From NCBI RefSeq assembly GCF_023277745.1, contig NZ_CP086322.1, positions 3,968,001 to 4,032,000 on the forward strand: a DNA stretch of 64,000 nucleotides. Reading direction: 5' to 3'. Position numbers and translations under genes: made by a program. Of the stretch, positions 25,582-33,621 are shown piece after piece. Source of the DNA: Streptomyces halobius. GTDB lineage: Bacteria; Actinomycetota; Actinomycetes; Streptomycetales; Streptomycetaceae. How positions within the stretch are numbered: the stretch's first letter is position 1; every line of letters begins with the position of its first letter. The notes under the pieces are model-generated. The model was not told the DNA's origin. It made no database searches and worked only from the letters and a program-made list of their open reading frames with translations.

Positions 25582-27288
25582 GTGAACGACCGTCACCCGT
25601 CGGGGGCTCAGCCTTCGACCGCCCCCGCTTCCGACGCCTCGTATGCGCACTACCCGCCCTACGGCTCCTACGGGCAGCAGCCCTCCTCGTCCGGCTACGC
25701 CGAATACGGCGACGGCGACCCCCTCTTCGGCTCGCTCCCCGGGTCGTACGAAACAGGCCAGTACGACACCGGTACCTACGGCATCGACGCATACGGCACG
25801 GGCGCCTACGGGACCGGTACGTATGACACCGGGACCTACAGCTCGGACGCGACGGGCGGCTATGCCACCGGCGCGTACGACACGGGCAGTTACCCCACCG
25901 GAGACGTCTACGCCACAGGCCAGTACGGAACCGGCGGCTACGACACCGGCGCGTATGACACCGGCTCCTACGCCACCACCGGCACACAGCAGTCCGAGCC
26001 GGCCTACGACCCGTACTCCCACACCGCGTACGAGACTCCCGGGTACCAAGAGGCCACGCACCAGGAGACCTCGTACGAAACCGGCAGCTACGAAGCGCTC
26101 GGGCTGCTCGCCCACGGCAGCGACGACGGCTACGCGGGCGGCGCGTACGACACCGGGAGCTATGCCACCGGCACGTACGAAACCGGCAGTTATCCGGCCA
26201 GTACACAGGAAACGATCAGCACGTACGAAGCCGCCGGGACATACGACACCTCTGGCGGATTCGACACCGCCGGGTATCAGGCCACCGCGGACCAGGAGAC
26301 CACCGACTACGAAGCCACCGCCGTGTGGCCCGCCGCCGACCAGGGGCTGATGGCGAGCATCCCGGCGCAGGCCGGGTCGCCGCCGATCGACAGCGACCCC
26401 ACCGCCGATGACGCACGCGCCGACGAGGCACCGGCCGATGGCGCGCCTACCGATGACGACGCCTCGGTGGCCGATGCGATGACCCAGGCGATGCCGGTCG
26501 CCACGGTCGGCAAGCGGGTCTCCGGACCGGCCGCCGGAAAGGCCGTCCGCGGCCGTGGCCGCCGCCGGCCGGCCAAGCGCTCGGCGCTGCTGACCGTCGC
26601 CGTTCCCTCGGTGGCCGCCATGGGTGTGTGTGCCGTGGCCGCCGCCTCCGTCTCCGGGTTCACGGGGGACGACAAGGACGAGTCGACCACCCAGGCCGCC
26701 CCGGACCCGTCGGCGGTCAAACCGGCGGTGGCCAACAGCAAGCTCGACACCCAACTCGTCGGTCTCAGCAGGGGCGCCGACGACTTCCGCGACCGGGCCA
26801 GCCGCACCCAGGAGCGGATCGATCTCAAGGAGCGGCAGGCGCTGGAGCGGAAGCGCAAGGTGAAGGAGGCGGCCCGCAAGGAGGCCATGCGCCCCAAGTT
26901 CATGCTGCCGGTCAAGGAGCACGGGCTGAGCGCGCTCTTCGGCCAGGCCGGTGTCAACTGGATGTCCGTGCACACCGGGATCGACTTCCCGGTCAGCTAT
27001 GGCACGCCCGTCATGGCCGCCACCGACGGCACCGTACGCACTCAGTGGAACTCCGCCTACGGCAATATGGCGATCGTGACGGCACCCGACGGCACCGAGA
27101 CGTGGTACTGCCACCTCAGCAGCACCAAGATCCGCTCGGGATCGGTCAAGGCCGGTGACACCATTGCCTATTCGGGCAACTCGGGTAATTCCACCGGCCC
27201 GCATCTGCACTTCGAGGTGCGCCCCGGCGGCGACTCGGCCATAGACCCGCTGTCGTGGTTGCGCAGCCACGGCCTCGACCCGAACTGA
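25582..27288 (+). CDS. M23 (LytM-type) peptidase with Tyr-rich repeat domain
   Basis: 568 residues from GTG 25582 (VNDRHPSGAQPS; AAGAGAAG upstream). Residues 45-220 are a tyrosine-rich repeat, (Y-D/G/A-T-G-x) units such as YDTGTYGIDAYGTGAYGTG. They probably lie cytosolic, ahead of the single transmembrane helix (LLTVAVPSVAAMGVCAVAAAS, about 335-355). After a coiled coil (DLKERQALERKRKVKEAARK, about 415-435) comes the M23 zinc peptidase: H464 and D468 in HTGIDF, and HLHFE with H541 and H543. Zn ligands are complete, so it is probably active on peptidoglycan cross-links. Convergent with pcrA. Confidence 0.9.
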   Translation: MNDRHPSGAQPSTAPASDASYAHYPPYGSYGQQPSSSGYAEYGDGDPLFGSLPGSYETGQYDTGTYGIDAYGTGAYGTGTYDTGTYSSDATGGYATGAYDTGSYPTGDVYATGQYGTGGYDTGAYDTGSYATTGTQQSEPAYDPYSHTAYETPGYQEATHQETSYETGSYEALGLLAHGSDDGYAGGAYDTGSYATGTYETGSYPASTQETISTYEAAGTYDTSGGFDTAGYQATADQETTDYEATAVWPAADQGLMASIPAQAGSPPIDSDPTADDARADEAPADGAPTDDDASVADAMTQAMPVATVGKRVSGPAAGKAVRGRGRRRPAKRSALLTVAVPSVAAMGVCAVAAASVSGFTGDDKDESTTQAAPDPSAVKPAVANSKLDTQLVGLSRGADDFRDRASRTQERIDLKERQALERKRKVKEAARKEAMRPKFMLPVKEHGLSALFGQAGVNWMSVHTGIDFPVSYGTPVMAATDGTVRTQWNSAYGNMAIVTAPDGTETWYCHLSSTKIRSGSVKAGDTIAYSGNSGNSTGPHLHFEVRPGGDSAIDPLSWLRSHGLDPN

Positions 27289-27340
27289 CCCCCAAGGCCC
27301 CGGGCTTCCCCGGCTCCCGGAAGAGCCGTAAGGTCGCCAA

Positions 27341-27363
27341 GGCCCCAGGGCTGCCCAGGGGCC
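27341..27363. terminator. Hairpin between convergent M23 and pcrA genes
   Basis: GGCCCC-A-GGG / CCC-A-GGGGCC with a CTG loop: 9 pairs interrupted by one A-A mismatch, in the 88-base convergent gap. Confidence 0.65.
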
Positions 27364-27376
27364 GACGGCACGGCGA

Positions 27377-29878
27377 CTACAGCTTCTCCACCGGCGCGTA
27401 CCGCAGCAGCAGCCGCTTCGGCTTCTCGCCGCCGAAGTCGATCGTCGCCTCGGCGTTGTCGCCACTGCCCTTGACGGACACGACCGTGCCGAGCCCGAAG
27501 CTGTCATGCGTGACGCGGTCGCCGATGGCCAGCGAGACCACCTGCCGGTCCTTGGCGCGGCGGGTCGCGAAGCCGCTCGGGCCCTTCGCCCGCGCCGACG
27601 ACAGCGTGGACCCGATGCCCCCGCCCAAGCCTCCGCCGCCGCGTGACGACAGCCCGCCCATCGAGGCGGACGGCGTCGCCGGACCCGTGCGCCGCCAGTC
27701 CACATAGTCGTCCGGGATCTCCTCCAGGAACCGGGAGGGCGGGTTGTACGACGGCTGGCCCCAGGCGCTGCGCATCGTCGAGCGGGTGACATAGAGCCGC
27801 TCGCGGGCGCGGGTGATGCCGACATATGCCAGCCGGCGCTCCTCCTCCAGCTCCTTGGTCTGGCCGAGCGCGCGCATGTGCGGAAAGACGCCGTCCTCCA
27901 TGCCGGTCAGGAACACAACGGGGAATTCCAGGCCCTTGGCGGTGTGGAGGGTCATGAGCGTGATGACGCCCGTGCCTTCTTCGTCCTCGTCCGGGATCTG
28001 GTCGGAGTCGGCGACCAGCGCGACCTGCTCCAGGAAGTCGGCGAGCGTGCCAGGATTCTCCTCGCCGCGCTCCTGCTCGAACTCCAGAGCCACGGCGGCG
28101 AGTTCCTGAAGGTTCTCGATGCGGGTCTCGTCCTGTGGGTCGGTGGACGACTGCAGCTCGGCGAGATAGCCGGTGCGCTCCAGGACGGCTTCGAGGACCG
28201 TGGCCGGGCCGGCGCCGGACTCCACGATCGTCCGCAGCTCTTCCATCAGGACGTTGAACCGCTTGACGGCGTTGGCCGACCGCGCCGCCATGCCGTATGC
28301 CTCGTCGACCCGGCGCAGCGCCTGCGGGAAGGTGATCTTCTCGCGCGCCGACAGGGCGTCGATCATCGCCTCGGCGCGGTCGCCGATGCCGCGCTTGGGG
28401 ACGTTGAGAATCCGGCGCAGCGGGACGCTGTCCTCGGGGTTGGCGAGCACCCGCAGATACGCGAGGACGTCACGGACCTCCTTGCGCTCGTAGAAGCGCA
28501 CTCCGCCGACGACCTTGTAGGGCAGCCCGACCCGGATGAAGATCTCTTCGAAGACACGGGACTGGGCGTTGGTGCGGTAGAAGACGGCGACATCGGCGGC
28601 CTCGGCGTCGCCCGCGTCCGTCAGGCGGTCGATCTCGTCGGCGACGAACTGTGCCTCGTCGTGCTCGGTGTCGGCGACATAGCCGGTGATCCTGGCTCCG
28701 GCGCCGGCGTCCGTCCAGAGGTTCTTGGGGCGGCGGTTCTCGTTGCGCTCGATGACGGCGTTGGCGGCGTTCAGGATCGTCTGCGAGGAGCGGTAGTTCT
28801 GCTCCAGCAGGATCGTGGTCGCGTCCGGGTAGTCCTCCTCGAACTGGAGGATGTTGCGGATCGTGGCGCCACGGAAGGCGTAGATCGACTGGTCGGCGTC
28901 TCCGACGACGCAGAGCTCGGCGGCGGGGCTCTCGGGGGTGTCCGGTCCGACCAGCTCGCGTACGAGGGTGTACTGGGCGTGGTTGGTGTCCTGGTACTCG
29001 TCGACGAGGACATGGCGGAAGCGGCGGCGGTAGTGGTCGGCGACATCCGGGAACGCCTGCAGCAGGTTGACCGTCGTCATGATGATGTCGTCGAAGTCCA
29101 GGGCGTTGGCCTCGCGCAGCCGCGCCTGGTACATCGCGTACGCCTCGGCCAGGGACTTCTCGAAGCCGTCGGCGGCCTGGTCGGCGAAGGTCTCCTCGTC
29201 GATGAGCTCGTTCTTGAGGTTGGAGATCTTCGCGCTGAAGGACTTGGGCGGGAAGCGCTTGGGGTCGAGATCGAGATCGCGGCACACCAGGGCCATCAGA
29301 CGCTTGGAGTCCGCGGCGTCGTAGATCGAGAAGGAGGAGGTGAAGCCCAGCTTCTTGCTCTCCCTGCGCAGGATGCGGACGCAGGCGCTGTGGAAGGTGG
29401 AGACCCACATGGCGTTGGCACGCGGGCCGACCAGCTCCTCGACGCGCTCCTTCATCTCACCCGCGGCCTTGTTGGTGAACGTGATCGCGAGGATCTGGCC
29501 GGGGTGGACATGCCGCTCGGCCAGCAGATGCGCGATGCGGTGGGTGAGCACCCGGGTCTTGCCGGAGCCTGCGCCGGCCACGATCAGCAGCGGGCCGCCC
29601 GTGTGCACCACGGCTGCCTTCTGGGCGTCGTTGAGCCCCTCCAGCAGCGCCGCCGGGTCGACGGCCGGGCGGGCGGCGCCGTCGCGGTAGTACGCCTCCC
29701 GCGGCACGGGCGCGTCGAACTTCCCGTCGAAGAGATCCGCGGGGATCTCCTCCGGGGCCGGGCCGTGCTCGTCCTCGGGCGAGGGGGGTCCCCCCGCGCC
29801 GTCCAGGCGTGGGGGAGGGGGTTCCTCGTCCTTGGGGCCGAGGTCCGCCAGGAAGCTGTCGTCAAAGAGGCTGCTCAT
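27377..29878 (-). CDS. pcrA: ATP-dependent DNA helicase PcrA/UvrD
   Basis: 833 residues. Superfamily 1A 3-prime to 5-prime helicase acting in repair and replication restart. Walker A GAGSGKT is at 102-108, motif Ia AITFTNKAAGEM follows, the DEYQDTN helicase motif II is in the middle, GDADQSIYAFRGA is motif III, and VxLMTLHTAKGLEFP and YVGITRARERL are motifs V and VI. The last 50 residues (HDSFGLGTVVSVKG...LLLRYAPVEKL) form the PcrA C-terminal Tudor-like domain. Residues about 20-33 (PPPPRLDGAGGPPS) are encoded by a dispersed palindromic repeat. Confidence 0.97.
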   Translation of the reverse strand: MSSLFDDSFLADLGPKDEEPPPPRLDGAGGPPSPEDEHGPAPEEIPADLFDGKFDAPVPREAYYRDGAARPAVDPAALLEGLNDAQKAAVVHTGGPLLIVAGAGSGKTRVLTHRIAHLLAERHVHPGQILAITFTNKAAGEMKERVEELVGPRANAMWVSTFHSACVRILRRESKKLGFTSSFSIYDAADSKRLMALVCRDLDLDPKRFPPKSFSAKISNLKNELIDEETFADQAADGFEKSLAEAYAMYQARLREANALDFDDIIMTTVNLLQAFPDVADHYRRRFRHVLVDEYQDTNHAQYTLVRELVGPDTPESPAAELCVVGDADQSIYAFRGATIRNILQFEEDYPDATTILLEQNYRSSQTILNAANAVIERNENRRPKNLWTDAGAGARITGYVADTEHDEAQFVADEIDRLTDAGDAEAADVAVFYRTNAQSRVFEEIFIRVGLPYKVVGGVRFYERKEVRDVLAYLRVLANPEDSVPLRRILNVPKRGIGDRAEAMIDALSAREKITFPQALRRVDEAYGMAARSANAVKRFNVLMEELRTIVESGAGPATVLEAVLERTGYLAELQSSTDPQDETRIENLQELAAVALEFEQERGEENPGTLADFLEQVALVADSDQIPDEDEEGTGVITLMTLHTAKGLEFPVVFLTGMEDGVFPHMRALGQTKELEEERRLAYVGITRARERLYVTRSTMRSAWGQPSYNPPSRFLEEIPDDYVDWRRTGPATPSASMGGLSSRGGGGLGGGIGSTLSSARAKGPSGFATRRAKDRQVVSLAIGDRVTHDSFGLGTVVSVKGSGDNAEATIDFGGEKPKRLLLRYAPVEKL
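29783..29818. repeat. Dispersed palindromic repeat, copy 5 (in-frame inside pcrA)
   Basis: GGGGGGTCCCCCCGCGCC-GTCCA-GGCGTGGGGGAGG, inserted in the sequence for the disordered N-terminus of PcrA, frame kept. Confidence 0.7.
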
Positions 29879-30171
29879 CGCCCACCGAGTCTAGGCGCCT
29901 CCACTGACAAGCGGCTGGGGAGTGGAGGAATAGCCCCTCTTCGGGGTCCGGGGAGGGTGCGCCCCGGTTCCGGGAGGGGCGGATGAGGGGGCACACCGCA
30001 CGCAGCCAGGCGAGCACCCACCGCATCAACACCCGCCGCGCGAAACCCGACTCCCTTTCAGATCACGAAAAGGTTTCGGGCATATCGAACATCAGCCTTC
30101 ACAGGAGCCACACGAGTTGGCTAGCGTGCACGACCAGGCCGCCTGCATCCCCGCGGACGACAGCGTCAGCA
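29879..30171. other. Upstream region of the riboswitch-controlled hydrolase gene
   Basis: 293 bases between the pcrA start and the riboswitch. It contains the pcrA upstream region and a relatively AT-rich stretch (GATCACGAAAAGGTTTCGGGCAT, near 30061-30083) that is the most likely promoter zone for the riboswitch transcript. No gene seen. Confidence 0.4.
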
Positions 30172-30392
30172 CGGGCGACCTCCGCCGAGTCCGGCCCTGC
30201 CACCGGGCACCCGGAGCCGGGGACCCACCAGCACCACCGGGGTGAATCGATCGGTGCGCCCGCCACCCGCGGACGTACGACCGTAGGGCAAGCCTTCCGA
30301 CAGCGACACCGCCCGAACCCTCCCCCAGAGCCTGAACGGTCTGGGAGGTACCCCCACCGCTAGCCCGGTAGGCGGTCCACGGAAGGAGTCGC
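30172..30392 (+). promoter_or_regulatory. c-di-AMP (ydaO/yuaA) riboswitch, with a repeat inserted
   Basis: Conserved ydaO blocks occur in order: CCGCCGAGTCCGG, GAGCCGGGGACCCACC (30213-30228), GGGGTGAATC (30239-30248), CCGTAGGGCAAGCC (30280-30295), CGCCCGAACCC (30310-30320), and TAGCCCGGTAGGCGG (30361-30375) followed by CGGAAGGAG. These motifs mark the c-di-AMP aptamer, which in Streptomyces controls cell-wall hydrolase genes. Ligand binding normally turns expression off. Between CGAACCC and CTAGCCCGG, where a short linker is expected, lies a roughly 37-base palindromic repeat (30320-30356). Confidence 0.85.
30320..30356. repeat. Dispersed palindromic repeat, copy 6 (inside the riboswitch)
   Basis: CTCCCCCAGAGC-CTGAACGGT-CTGGGAGGTACCCCCA, closest to copy 1 in sequence. 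It sits between two conserved aptamer segments. Confidence 0.75.
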
Positions 30393-30397
30393 CGGCC

Positions 30398-31564
30398 TTG
30401 GCGTCGCATCGCAAGCCGCGCACCCGCGTGCTCATATCCCCTGGCAACCGCCGTACGGCGGCCGGGCTCACCACCGCCGCCCTCGCCTCGGTCACCCTGC
30501 TCTCGCAGACCGCCGACGCGGCCCCGAGAGCCCCCAAGCCCACCGTCGAAGAGGTCAAGCAGCAGGTCGACAGCCTCTACCATCAGGCCGAGACGGCGAC
30601 CGAGAAGTACAACGCCGCCAAGGAGAAGGCCACCGGGCAGCGCAAGAAAGTGGACGGTCTGCTCGACGCCGCCGCCAAGCGCGCGGAGAAGATGAACGAA
30701 GCCCGGCGCGAACTGGGCAGGTTCGCCTCGGCGCAGTACCGCACCGGCGGCATGAATCCGACGGCGCACCTGATGCTCGCCAAGGACCCGCAGCAGTTCT
30801 TCGACCGCACCCACCTCATGGAGCGGCTGACCGGTCGCGAGAAGCAGGCCGTCACCGACTACCAGGAGCAGGCGGCGGCAGCGGCGCGGCAGCGCGCCAA
30901 GGCCACCCAGAGCCTGGAGCAGCTCCAGGACTCGCAGGCCGCGCTCAAGGAGTCCAAGCAGTCCGTCCAGAACAAGCTGGCCGAGGCCCGGCAGCTGCTG
31001 TCCCGGCTGACCGCCGAGGAGAAGGCGCGACTGGCGGAGCTGGAGCGCAAGAGGAAGGCAGCGGCCAAGCGCAAGGCCGAGGAGCTGGCACGCAAGCAGG
31101 CCGAGGCCGAGAAGGAGCGTCAGCGGCGCGAGGAGCAGAACCAGGGCGACGACTCCTCGGACGGCTCGACCGGCGGCCAGACCGGCGGCGGTTCCACCGA
31201 TGACGGCTCATACGCCGCCAAGGCCGAGAAGGCGCTCTCCTTCGCCCGTAGCCAGATCGGCAAGCCGTACGTCTGGGGCGCGACCGGGCCCTCCTCCTAC
31301 GACTGCTCCGGGCTGACGCAGGCGGCGTGGAAGACCGCCGGGGTCGATCTGCCGCGTACCACCTGGGACCAGGTGAAGATCGGCGAGCGGGTGGCGACCA
31401 AGGATCTGCAGCCGGGTGACCTGGTGTTCTTCTACGACGACATCAGCCATGTCGGGATGTATATCGGCGGCGGCAAGATGATCCACGCGCCGAAGCCGGG
31501 CGCGTACGTCCGCGAGGAGTCGATCTACTACATGCCGATCTACGGGAGCGTACGCCCGGCCTGA
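30398..31564 (+). CDS. NlpC/P60 (C40) cell-wall hydrolase
   Basis: 388 residues from a TTG start, with GGAAGGAG 10 bases upstream. Signal peptide 1-41 (ASHRKPRTR, then AAGLTTAALASVTLLSQ, cleavage after ADA). Long coiled coils at 48-118 and 150-245, with a Lys/Glu/Ala run, and a Gly/Ser/Asp linker to 270. The catalytic domain 275-388 has Cys303 (YDCSGLTQAAW), His351 (ISHVGMYIG) and His363 (KMIHAPKPG). Likely a secreted D-Glu-A2pm-type endopeptidase of peptidoglycan, of the RipA/Swl type. Expression sits under the upstream c-di-AMP riboswitch. Confidence 0.92.
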   Translation: MASHRKPRTRVLISPGNRRTAAGLTTAALASVTLLSQTADAAPRAPKPTVEEVKQQVDSLYHQAETATEKYNAAKEKATGQRKKVDGLLDAAAKRAEKMNEARRELGRFASAQYRTGGMNPTAHLMLAKDPQQFFDRTHLMERLTGREKQAVTDYQEQAAAAARQRAKATQSLEQLQDSQAALKESKQSVQNKLAEARQLLSRLTAEEKARLAELERKRKAAAKRKAEELARKQAEAEKERQRREEQNQGDDSSDGSTGGQTGGGSTDDGSYAAKAEKALSFARSQIGKPYVWGATGPSSYDCSGLTQAAWKTAGVDLPRTTWDQVKIGERVATKDLQPGDLVFFYDDISHVGMYIGGGKMIHAPKPGAYVREESIYYMPIYGSVRPA

Positions 31565-31602
31565 GGCCAGGCCCTCCCCTGAGGCCACCCCCCACACGCC
31601 AT

Positions 31603-31646
31603 CGCGCGGTCATCGCCTCCGGAGCCCGGAGCGGGATGACCGCGCG
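31603..31646. terminator. Bidirectional hairpin terminator
   Basis: A 12-bp stem (31603-31614 / 31635-31646) encloses a second stem CTCCGG/CCGGAG, between the convergent C40 gene and the small membrane protein gene. Confidence 0.8.
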
Positions 31647-31713
31647 GTGAATCGTCTGCGCGCTGGGCGGAGTTCACGCCCGGACGGGCCCTTGACGGCC
31701 GCTCCTGGACGTC

Positions 31714-32067
31714 TCAGGTCCAGAGCACCGCGAGGAAGATGTTGACGACCGTGAGCAGCCCGACGGCGCCGAAGACCGGCTTGGCGACCTTCTCCTCGTC
31801 CCGCTTGACGTAGACCAGCGCCAGGATCACCACCAGCACCGCCATCTTGATGCCGATCTTGATGTTGTTGACGCTGTGGTCGGCGGCCTGGTTGAGGCCC
31901 ACCAGCACGATGCCGGTGACCAGCATCGTCAGCGCGCCGTGCAGCATGGCCGGCACGAACCGGGCCCCGTCCCCGCTCATCGCCTTCATCTGGGTCAGAA
32001 AGCCGCCCAGCAGGGAGGCGATGCCGATGATGTGCAGACCGACGAAGATATTGATTACTACGTCCAT
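31714..32067 (-). CDS. Small four-helix membrane protein
   Basis: 117 residues from ATG 32067. Four hydrophobic segments: VVINIFVGLHIIGIASLLGGF (3-23), MLHGALTMLVTGIVLVGL (about 41-58), IKIGIKMAVLVVILALVYV (about 69-87) and FGAVGLLTVVNIFLAVLW (about 98-115). The pattern resembles small DUF2269/SirB2-like membrane proteins, but I do not assign a family. There is no Shine-Dalgarno sequence. Instead TACGAT lies 8 bases before the ATG, suggesting a leaderless mRNA. Confidence 0.8.
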   Translation of the reverse strand: MDVVINIFVGLHIIGIASLLGGFLTQMKAMSGDGARFVPAMLHGALTMLVTGIVLVGLNQAADHSVNNIKIGIKMAVLVVILALVYVKRDEEKVAKPVFGAVGLLTVVNIFLAVLWT

Positions 32068-32090
32068 AGTGCGGGATCGTATCCGGCGCA
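32068..32090 (-). promoter_or_regulatory. Likely -10 for a leaderless transcript
   Basis: On the minus strand TACGAT (TANNNT) is followed by CCCGCACT and then the ATG, so transcription should start on or next to the start codon. No good -35 is visible. Confidence 0.35.
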
Positions 32091-32439
32091 TAACACGCGC
32101 CCTCGGGCAGGGCGTGCGCAATCGCCCCTTCGGTCACGGCGAACCGGTCCCGGGCCCCGTATGGCGGCGTCACGGTCAGTCACGTTCGGCCCGCGGTCGA
32201 AAGCGGGCAATGCCGGCCAACCCGACTCCCTCCCGTGACGCCCAGGTTTAGCGTCCTCCCCCAGGCGGTCGACTCCCGCTGTCGCCGGTCTCCGTCCCGA
32301 CGGCTCGTCGGCCGTCCCCGCCGAAAGGTCCGGCGGCGGCCGTTCCCTCCTTCACGGGTCGCCGCCGGACCGACCGGCCCATGCAGCACCCGGACCAGCC
32401 GGGCCGCCTGCGGCCCTAGGGAAGGAAGTGACGGCCCCA
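32068..32439. other. Divergent intergenic region before the second hydrolase
   Basis: 372 bases. It holds the leaderless promoter on one side. On the other, GC-rich inverted segments (near 32315-32385) and GGAAGGAAG ahead of the start of the second C40 gene. I looked for ydaO motifs here and found none. Confidence 0.45.
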
Positions 32440-33528
32440 GTGGCGTCGCACCGCAAGACCAGGCAGAACCCGTTCGCCGCGTTCGTCCTCCCCGGCGGCG
32501 GCACCCGCACCGCACGCACCGCCCGTACGGCCGCCACCCTGGCTTTCGCGGGCGCCGCCACCGCCACCGTCTTCGACGGCACCGGCCAGGCCGCCCCCGA
32601 ACCCACTCTCGCCCAGGTCAAGGACCGGATCGACGCCCTGTACCAGGAGGCAGAGGTGGCCACGCAGAAATACGACGGCGCCAAGGAACAGGCCGACAGC
32701 GCACGCGAGGAGCTGAGCACACTGCAGCACGAGGCCGCCCGGCACACCGAGAAGCTGAACGCCGCACGGGACGAACTGGGCACCATGGCCGCCACCGCGT
32801 ACCGCTCCGGCGGCGTGGCGCCGTCCGTCCAGCTGCTGATGTCCGCGGACCCCCAGGGCTATCTGGACGGCGCCACGGTCCTGGAGCGCGCGGGCAGCCA
32901 TCAGGCGACCGCGGTGGCCAGTTACGCACGGCGGCTCGGCCGCGTACAGCAGGTCCGCGAGCGGGCCGAGGCCACCGTGGAGCGGCTGGAACACACCCGG
33001 TCCGCGCTGCGGAAACACCGGGTCACCATCGTGCGGAAACTGGACGCCGCCGAGAAGCTGCTGGAACGGCTGACCGATGAGCAGCGGCAGCGGATGGCGC
33101 TCGAGGACGGTCCGGCGGGCCACGGCGACCGCGCGGCGGACCGTTCCGGCCACCCCGGGGCAGCGGCACACGCCCCCAACTTCCGTGCCGCGCAAGCCGT
33201 TTCCTTCGCCTACGGAGCGCTCGGCAAACCGTACGCATGGGGAGCGACGGGCCCCTCCGCGTTCGACTGCTCGGGGCTGACGCAGGCCGCGTGGAAGGCC
33301 GGCGGAGTCTCGCTGCCCCGTACGACCTACACTCAGATCAACTCGGGACCGCGTATCGACAGGTCCCAACTCGCCCCCGGTGACCTGGTGTTCTTCTACT
33401 CCGGCATCAGCCATGTGGGGCTCTACATCGGCGACGGCAAGATGATCCACGCCCCGCATCCGGGAGCGCCGGTACGGATCGCGCCGATCGACCAGATGCC
33501 GTTCGCGGGGGCCACCCGTCCCGCGTGA
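32440..33528 (+). CDS. NlpC/P60 (C40) cell-wall hydrolase, paralogue
   Basis: 362 residues from GTG 32440 (VASHRKTRQN). This start aligns with the first hydrolase (ASHRKPRTR), and both have GGAAGGA...GGCC ahead at the same spacing. GTG 32428 is the alternative but lies on the ribosome site. Signal peptide 1-52, coiled coils 56-118 and 165-220, short linker, catalytic domain 248-362 with Cys277, His325 and His337. Unlike its paralogue it has no visible riboswitch and a shorter second coil, which suggests separate control of a similar secreted peptidoglycan endopeptidase. Confidence 0.9.
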   Translation: MASHRKTRQNPFAAFVLPGGGTRTARTARTAATLAFAGAATATVFDGTGQAAPEPTLAQVKDRIDALYQEAEVATQKYDGAKEQADSAREELSTLQHEAARHTEKLNAARDELGTMAATAYRSGGVAPSVQLLMSADPQGYLDGATVLERAGSHQATAVASYARRLGRVQQVRERAEATVERLEHTRSALRKHRVTIVRKLDAAEKLLERLTDEQRQRMALEDGPAGHGDRAADRSGHPGAAAHAPNFRAAQAVSFAYGALGKPYAWGATGPSAFDCSGLTQAAWKAGGVSLPRTTYTQINSGPRIDRSQLAPGDLVFFYSGISHVGLYIGDGKMIHAPHPGAPVRIAPIDQMPFAGATRPA

Positions 33529-33621
33529 CGAGGCACGGGCGGCCTCCCTGCCGGTCGGCGTCTCTCACCGGCCGACGCCTCTTCTCTTGGGCCTGCCGGC
33601 GCTCCGTGCCGGTCGGCGCTC

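Noticed and set aside
22405..27288. One 1627-codon + strand ORF
   Set aside because: Overlaps DUF5691, icmB and the lipase; only the part from 25582 (M23 peptidase) and possibly 23215 is real. A high-GC open-frame artefact.
32240..32439. Second c-di-AMP riboswitch upstream of the 32440 gene
   Set aside because: None of the conserved blocks (GGGGACCCA, GGGGTGAAT, GGTAGGCGG) is present, only GC-rich inverted segments.
33540..33600. Hairpin terminator between the second C40 gene and the esterase
   Set aside because: Repeated GTCGGCG segments allow only a 6-bp pairing by eye; too weak to call.
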